Positions 24,912 to 35,400 of a DNA stretch of 64,000 nucleotides are shown here, piece after piece. Position 1 is the first letter of the stretch. Every line of letters begins with the position of its first letter. The notes under the pieces were generated by a model. That model was given only the letters and a program-made list of their open reading frames with translations. It ran no database searches and was not told the origin of the DNA. The stretch lies in contig NC_079368.1 in NCBI RefSeq assembly GCF_021018895.1, forward strand, positions 7,500,001 through 7,564,000, given 5' to 3'. Source of the stretch: Seriola aureovittata (taxonomy: Eukaryota; Chordata; Actinopteri; Carangiformes; Carangidae). Made by a program: the position numbers and the translations under genes.

Positions 24912-26758
24912 CTATTTCCCTTCCTTGTCCTCTAAACGGCCCGGAGTAAAAATGTAGTCCAAGGCTTGTCTCTCTGCAGCGGCCACGTTGGGGTGCCAGA
25001 GGTCCACCATGAAGACCACCCTGGGGCCGTCCTCTGCGCCACCTACACACACACATGCGCACACACACACACACACACACACAGACACACATAGAAACAT
25101 AAGAGGCAGAAAAAAAATCAAGAACCCCACGGTCTTGAACTGAAATCCATATCAGACTCATAATGAAAAGGCTCTCCAATTCCCTAAGCGATATTGGATT
25201 ATACCGTTTTTTAGGTCAATCCTCCTTCAAGGAATAAATAAAAAGGGAGCGAGTGCAATAAAAGATTCAATTTTAAATCCCTTCTTACCCTCGTGAAAAG
25301 CCCTGTGGAGGAAGGAGTCGTCAAAAAGCAGACAGCTGCCCTCAGACCAGCACTGTGGCTCTCCACCAACAACAAGCTCACAGGAAGGGGGCACTCTGAG
25401 ACCTGCCGGGAGAAAAAAACAAAAAAACACACAAGTCCACTTACTGCATACAAGGCATTTAGAAACATTTTGTGTTGCTAACCAACCTCCCAGGTGACAC
25501 ATCCCACACAAAATGTTCTGTTCTTAAAGCATCCTGTATCATTATAGTATGCCGTTTTACAGCATCCTGCCTACACAACAATGGACATTACTATTTATAG
25601 CCGTCTCACAGAGTACAAATGGAAATAGAATCAAAAGCCTCAGGTGCAGCGAAAACAAATGGAATTTTTTTGCATTTGCCTGAAAATTTCATCCATGAGG
25701 CTCCATCGCTCGAGAGGATTCAGGATCTCGGTCTAAAAACTACAGCAGCTGATTCGCCGGGCTGCTCCTCTCCTCTACTTAAATATGCTTCTTACTGAAA
25801 TCATCTGCTGTTGTGTTGAGTTCAGTACCCATAGAGCCACACACATCACATGGCTGAATCAGTTTCAGCTCACTCCACACTTCACTCTCTTACCCAGGTG
25901 GCAGCGCAGCCTGACATTTGTTGGACCGTAATGCTCAGTGATCAGGGCTCCAGGCGTCAGCACGGAGAAGCAGGCGTTGCCAAATACGTTGTTGGCGATG
26001 AAGGTGCGCAGCTGTCCCAGCACCCTCCACGCCCGCGGGCATCTCCTGACATTCAGAACCAGAGGGGTGCCTTGGTTGACCAGGTAGTAGGTCCACCACT
26101 GCCCACGAGGAGTGCTGTTGGCTTTCCACCCTGGCGGGAGGGAGGAGCCGCTGCGGGCCGGCGGTTGGTGGTAGATGCTCTCAAACTCGGCCAGAAGGGC
26201 GGGGAAGCTCTGCTCCAGCAGCTCCACGTCGTGTCTCTGCACTTCCCTGGAGAAGAAAGGGGCTGACGGCAGGTCGGGGAGGAAGAAGACCTCTGGCCGC
26301 TGGATGGTTGGTCGGCTGTTGAGGTATCGGCCTTGATCGCGGACCCCTTTATGCACCCGGCCCATACCTGACCAGGTGTAGCGCTTGGCGTAATCCTGCA
26401 GGCTGTGATAGAGCCTCTGGTTCAGGCTTTCCCCAGCGCTGGTGCAGCGGAAACACTCTGACGACTGGCAGAAAGCAAAGCCGTTCTGCTCCTCTAGCAT
26501 TGATCCGTGTTTCCCTTTGCCCCTGCCGCGACAGTCTGAACTCATGAAGCCCCCCACCACCCCTCCGATCCGGCCGGGCCCAGCCAGATACCTCCCACGC
26601 AAGGGGCTGGATCCGTGCTCCCGGCCCACCCTGTAACAATACCACATAAACAGCAGCAGCACACACATGGCTATGGCAAAAGCACAGATCTCACACTCCC
26701 GTATAGACTGCATCCCTCCAGCCACCATCTCCCTCACACTCTCTAGTGACCACTCCAT
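24912..26758 (-). CDS. asphd2: Aspartate beta-hydroxylase domain-containing protein 2
   Basis: Three minus-strand exons, 26758-25894, 25402-25289 and 25042-24912, join to 1110 nt and 369 aa, the same length as I recall for human ASPHD2. A cytosolic N-terminus is followed by a membrane anchor (about 25-42, [18 protein letters not shown]). The AspH/LpxO oxygenase domain fills the C-terminal half. Markers are [48 protein letters not shown] with metal-ligand candidate His276, [16 protein letters not shown] with His321, and [11 protein letters not shown]. Family knowledge: a predicted 2-oxoglutarate/Fe(II) oxygenase; its substrate is unknown. I chose the ATG at 26756-26758 (context GCGAGATGG) over an in-frame ATG at 26881 that would add a 41-residue basic extension unlike the family. 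The C-terminus carries a few residues (LEDKEGK) past the usual PGR end. A possible 5'UTR acceptor lies at 27110. Confidence 0.95.
25043..25092 (-). repeat. asphd2: (TG)n microsatellite at asphd2 exon 3 acceptor
   Basis: On the minus strand a TG array of about 45 bp with a GCGCA interruption runs directly into the TAG acceptor of the last coding exon. It takes the place of the usual pyrimidine tract. The exon itself starts at 25042. Confidence 0.9.
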
Positions 26759-27411
26759 CTCGCCTCCTCTCTGGATTGCTGATTCTGACAGGAGGGGGGG
26801 AGGAGTGCTGATGAAAGATGAGCTAACACGTCTTTTCTTGATTTTCCTGATCGTGATTGAAAGGGGCCTTAAACCACACACGGGGTGTTAGTGAGTCTAG
26901 TGTTGAGCAGCTCTTATCGCTGCCCCTATTGTAAACAGTCTGCTGATTAGATCTGACACCCTCGCTCTTCAGTCCTAACATTTCAGCACTCTGCAGCGAG
27001 GGAAGGTTTCTCCTTGCATGATGTCTGGCTGTGCGGTATTTGTGCTGCTCCCTCTCTCACTCTCTCAGACAAATGCAGACAGACACCGCACCTTAGGGTT
27101 CTCTGTTCTCTGAAAAACAAAGACAGAAGGAGAGAGAGAGGGATGAGAAAGAGAAGAGGATGCTGTAAGTGACATCAGGACAAAGCAGCGATTGATATTC
27201 AGGCTCCAAACTCTGTTCAATGTGAATGTGTTCGCTCGCAGAGGGAGTTCATCTGATGCAGGCGTCCTCACTCTTTGCTTTGTGTCTGTGAAAGATAAAT
27301 TCCTCCTCAGAGTTTGACAGCAAATTCTCCTCTTGTGTGCAGCATATGTAAAACACACCTGCTGAAACTCACCCACACACTGTGGACTTCAAAGTGACTG
27401 CACCCGAGTGC

Positions 27412-27483
<72 letters not shown>

Positions 27484-28022
27484 CTGTGCTGCACTGTGTA
27501 AAATCATGAGTCATGGGCACATAGCTGCATTTAACACAAATCCAAAACCCTTTTGTCTTTTTTGGCCCACCACGCGCACGCACACACACACACGCGCGCG
27601 CCCTAAACAGTGAATTATGTAAACGTAAACAGTGTTGATACCCACCCACATTTATAATTGGCATTCATAGGTTGCTCAGCAGGAGCTGCATAAATGGATC
27701 CTCAGGGGGAGGGAGGGGGCGAGCTGTAGACTGTGTAATCGTATGCTGCCTAAGTAAAAAAAACAAAAAACAACAGAAGATTGGATTACATGAGAATGAT
27801 TATATAATGATAATGGTCCAGCAGCCAAAACGCGAGGAGTGCAATGCGTCAACAGTGATCAGAAGTCCACGATGCGCCCTCACCAAAAATGGTCGGGTAA
27901 TCCTGCTCCAATAGATCCTCCCCTACATCCTGTCTGACAGCATCAAGACGCCCCCACATCCCCCACACACTCCCGCTGCTCTTAGGATGGACTGACTATC
28001 AAACCCAACCATGAAGCCATCC

Positions 28023-28062
<40 letters not shown>

Positions 28063-29530
28063 ATGCATTATTCCTCCAATACTGCACTATTCTCCTGCTA
28101 GAGCTGCTGCCACCAGGGCCAAGCTGCCATACAAACTGATGATCACGATATTGATGAGCTGTAACGTTCAATAAGCTATACGGCAAACAAGCAGGTCACG
28201 GTAACCGAGCTCATGTGTCCCCGCCTGGAGCTACGTGGCTGTTTGGTGCGTTGATTCGTGCACAGGAGTGCGTCCATACCTACTCAACATTCATGACTGT
28301 GGCCAGTGGAGAGGAGAGGCGCACAGGTGTTTCTCCAGGCGAAGCTGCGCACCACTGCAGTGCACACGGTAGACGGATATCACTTGCCAACATTATAGGA
28401 AAATGCACAAAAGAAGTCCTAACTGGAAGAGACACCCATCGTATGACTGGGAGGAAAAAAAACCCAAAGCTGCCGTAGCGACGGTGTGACTCGCTGTCTG
28501 CCTGTCTGTGGTGGACAGCAGCGGCGGACAGGCTTCAGATAATATTGTTGTAAATACTCAAGCTCCACCAGGGGAAGCCACCCAGCGTCAAGCACCCGCA
28601 GGAATATGCAAGTGTTTCCGGGTACACATTTCAAAATAAGCGTCTAGGTGAAGACGGTGAAATTAATCTGCAAAAAAAGCAGAAATGCTTGAACTCCAAA
28701 CTCCTCCCACCTCCATACAAGACCATGGTGCAACAACCTCCAGTAAAAAAAAAAGAAGAAAAAAAAAGAGACAGATTGTAAAATAACAAAATGGTCAAAA
28801 TCAAACTAGAAGAGGCAAAACTTTTAGTCCCTAAAATGGCTTAAGCCTCAAACACTGAATCTTACAATTCCCACAATCAAGCTTAATAGCATCTTGCATC
28901 TGCCATATAAAATGCCTCCACCTTGCAAACCCCATCCCCACGTTACAATGCAGCTTTACCGTCAAATACATCTCAGTCTCAAAACAACCCTGGTGATTAT
29001 TTTGTCAGACTTTTAAACGCCCCTTCCTTAGCCACAGAACACATCATACAACTGTTTTCACAGGCTGAGTTGTGGAGTTGAAGGAGTGTCCCCTGATTTT
29101 TTTAGTAACTGTGTCACTGGGACAATGACACAGATTTGTTCTGGCTCGTGTCGACTCGATTGTTTACATCAGCACGGATTCACCTCCAACTTTACCTGGG
29201 ATGAAAGCTGGAGGGGAATCCAACTTTGTTGCCCACGTTCAGGTTTAAAACAGGCCACTGCTCCGGCTGCCTTGATTCGAAATGTGATCAGTTTTAGGGC
29301 CTGAGTGGCCAAGCTATGTGACTGGGACTGAACACCTGAGTGAGAAACCACAGGGTGATGTCGCACTCACCTGATCCGCAGCCGTCTGCAGAAAATGGAA
29401 CCACATAAACATATTTTTTGTTTTCATGCTAAATTTGTTTTCAGGTTTTTCCAAGACGCTGGACTTAATTACTGCTCTGTAATTATTCCACTGAGAAGGT
29501 TTAACACAAAATTTTTCCCTCTATACCTGT
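26759..29530. other. asphd2 5' region and spacer
   Basis: This contains the asphd2 5'UTR and promoter. A minus-strand TTTTTCAG acceptor before 27109 suggests at least one upstream non-coding exon. A (GCAC)n/(CA)n array lies at 27409-27482, and a pure (CA)n at 28026-28061. A poly-A-rich stretch lies near 28746-28770. No other gene is recognised. Low-complexity frames across the CA arrays are artefacts. Confidence 0.45.
27409..27482. repeat. (GCAC)n-(CA)n compound microsatellite
   Basis: A GCAC tetranucleotide run passes into a pure CA run of about 38 bp. A second, shorter CA/CG-rich stretch lies at about 27574-27602. Alternating purine-pyrimidine tracts of this kind can adopt Z-DNA. They lie upstream of asphd2 on its minus-strand transcript. 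Confidence 0.95.
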
Positions 29531-29811
29531 GTGCTGCAGCTAAACAGCTTGACTGATTACTTGATTAGTCATTCAACAGAAAATTCACCTGCAACTATTT
29601 TGATAATTGATTCTTTATTTCAGTCAGTCATCAAGGAAAAGGATTTGATACTTTTCATTGTCAAACATGATATTAAAGTGAATACTGTGGGATTTGAACT
29701 GATGTGACTGTGAATATTTTCCTACAATTCATAAACAAAACGATTAATTGATTAATTAAGAAAATAACTGGCAGATTAACAGACAATGACAATAATCGTT
29801 AGCTGCAGCAC
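29531..29811. mobile_element. MITE with perfect 13-bp terminal inverted repeats
   Basis: The element starts GTGCTGCAGCTAA (29531-29543) and ends TTAGCTGCAGCAC (29799-29811), a perfect inverted pair 281 bp apart at the outer ends. Inside are paired ATTGATTAATTAA / GATTACTTGATTAGT type blocks. The sequence resembles a very common teleost interspersed repeat ending AATAATCGTTAGCTGCAGC. It has no coding capacity. I could not find a convincing target-site duplication. Confidence 0.8.
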
Positions 29812-29998
29812 TAATAAAAGCCTAGAGATTATTTTTAAATAAACTCACTGTTGTCTCTTCTTTTACTTTGAAGTCAGAGTTACCTTACATCCGGTACAGC
29901 TCTTATTACCTTCGGTTGACTTGACACATCTGAAAGCCTTCTTCCGTATGTCTCATGGCTCGCCTAGCGACTACTGGTTGACACAACTGCAGACAGCA

Positions 29999-30016
29999 TT
30001 TCCCAAGATGCATTGC
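29999..30016 (+). promoter_or_regulatory. ZNF143-like motif
   Basis: TTCCCAAGATGCATTGC resembles the ZNF143/THAP11 element (TTCCCAGAATGCA core). Such motifs mark active promoters, but no gene start is recognised next to it. The motif is only a candidate and could belong to an old repeat. Confidence 0.3.
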
Positions 30017-30124
30017 AGCTTGTCAAGATTTCGCCCGCAGCGGTCGCAGAGCAGCGGCTTGATGTTGATGGTTTAGGACAAAACACGGTTAAGAAATTTT
30101 TCCTAGAACAGTCCAACTGCAGAC

Positions 30125-30176
30125 ACCCCCCCCCCCCCACCACCACACACACACACACACTCACACACTCACACAC

Positions 30177-30213
<37 letters not shown>

Positions 30214-30227
30214 CACACACACCCTCT
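30125..30227. repeat. C-tract and (CA)n array
   Basis: A run of about 14 C is followed by roughly 90 bp of CA repeats with CCCC and TC interruptions, in the spacer upstream of ggt5. Confidence 0.95.
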
Positions 30228-31046
30228 CCCACCGGCTCTCAGACCTGGTTTTTCCAATAGTAGACTAAAGTCTGCAGTCGGACCTTCTTGTTTTTTTATT
30301 TGGGGCGGGAAAATGAAAACTCGCACAGCAACATAATAAGATAACATCATGACATGCCCTGACTGGTCTGTTAGGAGGATAAGCTCTGTTTTACATCTGT
30401 TCAGCACCAGTAAAGCTGGTTATTGAACAAACTTTTTTAAAATTTAATTTAGTTTAATTAATTTTTTTTACCTTAAAGCTGTTGGCTCAGCAGGGGGCAA
30501 CTCAGGGAATATATTCATATTCTTAACCATAAATGAGGAATGATGAAAAGGTAAGGTTTGCTCCCTCATGCCGGCTCTGTTACAAGAATCTGATTTTAAC
30601 GGAGTAATCTGGAGCTTTGCTGAGGAGAAAAAAACAACAAATTCTCCTCAAATCTGGAGCCTGGAAATTATGTAAAAACATGTTTTCCCCAGCTAAGTGA
30701 CCCAATTTCATTTTTGGATCACACCCCTGAAAAACATAAATAAGTTTGTCAGTGGATTCAAAGACCAATTTCGGAGGTGATGAACACTCACAGTAAAGGT
30801 GGAGACTTTTCATCTGGATCGCTTATAGCACATTTACACTTGATCTGATCCGTGGAGCTTGCCTACAACTCACACCTGCCAGCTGTTACCTGAGTTCAGC
30901 AATACACAGTCATAGCAACCAAGCAGAGCAGCGTGAGTGCGCAACAAGTGTACAGTCGGTCGTCTTTGATTGCAGAGGCATGTTTTGAGGTTAACACTCA
31001 TGACTAAACAGATGCGCCACAAGTTTCATTCCTCTCTTATCTCGCT

Positions 31047-31174
31047 ACGGGCGGAGGGCGGAGCCAGGCTGTCTGGTGCACGCCCCTTTTGACGGGGCAA
31101 CCGGGCCCCCACTCAGTCAGTCAGTCAGTCATTCAGTGAAGTTGAGATATTTCAGAAGAGACAAACTATAAAAG
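31047..31174 (+). promoter_or_regulatory. ggt5: ggt5 core promoter with GC boxes and TATA box
   Basis: GGGCGGAGGGCGGAGC at 31050-31065 offers two Sp1-type GC boxes, and TATAAAAG lies at 31167-31174. With the usual 25-30 bp spacing, transcription would start near 31197-31203, about 25 nt before the ATG at 31224. A CAGT tetranucleotide run (about 31113-31130) lies between. The arrangement fits a TATA promoter with a very short leader. Confidence 0.6.
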
Positions 31175-31223
31175 TGAGATGAACTTTTAATGATCCCCGC
31201 AGAAACATCTGGCAGATACATCC

Positions 31224-32352
31224 ATGGCGAGGTCAAAGGCGCGGGTGTACACCTGTTGCGCGCTGACGCTGCTCTGCGTGGTTGCTGTAATTTTGTGTGT
31301 CGCTTTGCTTGTGAGGCGCAAGTGTCCAGCTGATACTTTCTCTAGTGCTGCAGTGGCCGCAGACTCTGGAAAATGTTCAGAGATTGGACGGTGAGTGACA
31401 CTTTTCTAATGGCATGGCATGGATCATTCACTTTGTTCAGGTCTGTAAGATGGTTGTGAATTACGCACATTACGCACAACCAGCACGGTCTGTTTTCAGG
31501 GAGACAACTTTTGGACTTAAACTTTTTTATTTTATTTCTTAGAGCAACCTTACCTTCAAATTCAAAACGCTATAAATCAGCTGTTTGTATTGTTGTTTGT
31601 CTGCACTTACAAAACTATAAGAAGAGTACAGTTTATTGTATCACGCTCCTTTTACTGGTTGTAACACCTTTCAACTCGGAATCAAAGTAGAGTTTTGTTT
31701 ATGATTAACGTGTGACATCTTCTAGGGACATCCTTCAGAGAGGAGGCTCAGCGGTAGATGGCGCCATTGCTGCACTGCTGTGCACCTCCGTCATGAACCC
31801 ACAGAGTATGGGCATCGGAGGGGGGTCCATATTCACAGTGATGGACAATTCTGGTAACAGACACGTTCATTCATCCCTCTAATAATGCTGCGGTGTCCAG
31901 ATTTGCCAATAAAGTTAAATGATAACATCTCCCCTTTTTCAAAGGTAAAGTGAAAATCATCAACTCCAGAGAGACCGTACCCAGGAAGTTTAAATCTGAC
32001 CTGCTGAAGTCTTGTCCCAAGACCTTCCAGCTGGTGTCAGGTCAGACTGCTCTGACATAAAGATCACTTCTTGATTCCTTTGTGGGGAGCCTTGCTCGTT
32101 TCTCTTGCTCTGGCTGTTGTGTTAGATTTTAGGTTACTGGGTTACTATGCTCGGGCATGATGAGGAAGCAGGGACAAACATTTTTCTCTTCATATCAGAC
32201 TCCTTCCTTCCAGGTATTCAGCACGGAGAGCTGCACTTACCATATAAGGGCACAAAGTTGAAAGATTTATGTCAGGTCCAGGGCTGTAGATACCACCAGT
32301 CCCTTCTTGGATATGCAAATATCTTTGTTTCTACTTTGACTCTGAGCCAAGA

Positions 32353-32420
<68 letters not shown>

Positions 32421-35400
32421 CCAGTCAAACAAGAGCTAAAAATAATGAGAGTCATTATCTTTCTATCTACCTATCTACTATACCTACACACCTCAGCGGT
32501 GGAACTCAGCGTCTCTTTCTTGAAACTCACGTTTATCTAATTAATGGTATTTGTTGTAATTATTTAACTTATTTTTTTGTTCTGGATTTTATTATTTGTT
32601 TTAACTGTAAAACACCTTTTTTGAAAGGTGCTACATAAATAAAAGGATTATTATCATTATCATCATTACCTCAGTGGAGAAAGAAGTACTCAGATCCTTA
32701 ACTTAAGTTAAAGTACCAGTACATCAATGTGAAAATACTTCATATCAAGTGAAAGTCAGACACAAGAGCAAGAGCAAGCAAGAAAAACATACAACATACT
32801 TGATATATATGAATTTCATGACACAAACCAATCTGCATTAACACATAATTTAGTTACTTTTATAAACTAATTTACCCAAATTGAATAAGGTTATGAAAGA
32901 GGCTGATCATAAAATAAATTGTTGGAAACAATGTAGATGACAAAAAGCAGTTTAAAAGAGATTATTCACAAGTCTGAAAATCTTTTCAGCAGTAATTCAT
33001 TTAAAATATATAATCAGATTATTAATAATATTACATAGTAGTATTTAGTAGTAGTAGTTAATGTACAAAAAGTATGTTATAGCTGTAGTTGCTTTAGGTG
33101 GAGGTAGTTTTAACTGCTTTATATACAGTTCGGTTTTGTCCAGTGGTTTCCAACTTGGTGGTCAGGTCCCCTCCAAAGGTAAATCTGGGGAGTTGTGAGA
33201 TGATTAATGTTAATTAAGAATGAATTATGAATGTAAGTTCTTGTACACAAAATTTTATTGTATGTTTTTATTGTAATTTAAAATCTTAATCTGAAATGTA
33301 ACGAGCAATTTCACCTGTTAGATCAGTGGAGTAAAGATTACAATTTCTTTTTTCCTGAAATGTAGTCAAAGTATATTGTTGCATAAAATGGAAAAAACTC
33401 AAGTTCAAGAAGTCTACCTCAAAACTGTTCAAAAACAGAACTTGATTAAATGTATGTCTGACCTATCCATCCAGGAAGCCAGTGGATTGGGGTCCCAGGG
33501 GAAATCCGAGGTTATGAACAGGCCCACAGGCTTTATGGGAAGTTGCCGTGGGCCACCCTCTTCCAGCCGGCCATCCAGCTGGCCAGAGAAGGGTTTCCTA
33601 TCCCTCAAGTCCAAGGTCGATACATCCCGTACATTGATACGAACCAGACCCAGCCACTAAGGTGGGAGAGACACACCCACAGAAACATTATATGATTTAC
33701 ACATTTCTACATCTGAGTTATATTTTCTCTCACTGCATTTGTCCTTTAGGAAGTTGTATTCGGATGAGGAGGGGAACCTGCTGAAGACTGGTGATATAGT
33801 GAAGTTTGAGAAACTGGCCGAGACTTTTGAGATGATTGCGAATCACGGGGCAGACGCCTTTTACACGGGAAGAATAGCAGAGGATTTAATCCATGACATA
33901 GAGGAGGCAGGTATTGTGAGACGGGTTTCATCATATTCTCTTTCCCAGCTATTTTCTATCTCTGCCTGGCACACTGATCTAATTACAAATGAACAAATCA
34001 ATCGGGTCTGTGAAGCACTGCAGTGATCACTCACAGACTGCGGTGTGAGCTGCCTGGATCCATTGAAAGTCTTGATTATGTGGAGCTCAGATGCGCTTTC
34101 CTTCCGTTTTGCTGAGCAGGACCATTTGTTTCAATGTCTGTGCTCAGGAGGAACGCTCACGGTGCAGGACCTGGCGTCGTATAGAGTTACAGTGACTGAT
34201 GCGTGGGCTGTTCCTCTGGGAGAGTACCAGATGTACATACCTCCACCCCCTGCAGGCGGTGTCATCCTCAGCCTCATCCTGAACATCATGAAAGGTTGCT
34301 GCTGTAACGCAGACTGCAGAGCTGCTGCTCAGCTACACTCTCAAATCACATCTATCTTGGTAGCCGTGTTCATGTGTTCAACAGATAGGCTACAGCCGAA
34401 TTAGTGCTTTTACTGGTTATTACATATACGAGTTGTTAACTCACATGAGGAGACTGAATGGCGATGTGAATATGTTTCTTTGTTTCATGCCAGAAAAGGA
34501 TCCAGGCTGAGCTTTGGAAGTTGGATTCACTTAACCTAAACTGACAAGCAAAGAAACCAAACCAGTGTGTTTTTATTTACAGGATACGGCCTGAATTCAG
34601 CGTCTCTGACAGGTGAACAAAAGACTCTGGCTTATCACCGCTACGCTGAAGCTTTGAAGTTTGCCAATGGACTGAAGAAACGCATCCATCAACAGTTCGG
34701 CTCAGAAGAAGTAAGAATCATATAACGCTGCTGTGAACGTTTGTGCTCATACTCACACATGCTCCTGCTGCACACATCACCGTTACCTCAGTACTTAAGT
34801 TTAGTTCTGGCTTATAACCAGTGCTTTCAAAATGTTACATAAAATAAAAGTACAAGTCTTATCTTGAAAATGTACTGAAAACATCAAAAGATAAATCTAC
34901 TTCTTTTGCAGAATAACTGTAGCTGGATCTACTTTGTATAATGTTAAGAGGTTCGATCTACAGTTCATCATACACTTCGTATAAATATGAGAAATCTGAA
35001 TCTGCAAAGTAACTAATGCTCTCAAGTAAAAGTAGTTTAAGGTTCAATGTCTCCCTCTGAGGTGAAATTATAAAGCTGCATGAAATGGAAAGACTCAAGG
35101 GAAGTGCAAATCCCTCAAACACTTGAGCGAATGCTTTTAGTCGAGTCTGTTGCTAATAACAGTCGAAGAACTGTTCAGTGTTTAATCCTCAGCCCCAGTG
35201 AAGCAGACCCTCCGCCCACTGACTGGTGTGTCTCTGTGTCAATCAACACATCAACAGTCCTTATGAGCTAACACCTCCTGTAAACCCTCCCCGTGTTGTC
35301 ATGGTGATCCAAGAGACATGTGTGCATCATGTTAGCTTGCGTGTCTCTCTCCTGGAGTGGGGGAAGGTACGAGTGTTGACCCGTATATTAGGTTTGAAAA

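Noticed and set aside
25850..26266. 138-codon plus-strand open frame
   Set aside because: It is the antisense shadow of the GC-rich asphd2 first coding exon.
26759..26881. N-terminal extension of asphd2 to an ATG at 26881
   Set aside because: It would add a basic, low-similarity extension; the downstream ATG has better context and gives the usual family length.
27389..27664. Val-Cys-rich open frames over the CA array
   Set aside because: Low-complexity translation of a microsatellite.
32147..32638. 163-codon plus-strand open frame in ggt5 intron 3
   Set aside because: Runs through a (CA)n array giving His-Thr repeats and into a retroposon tail; not an exon of ggt5.
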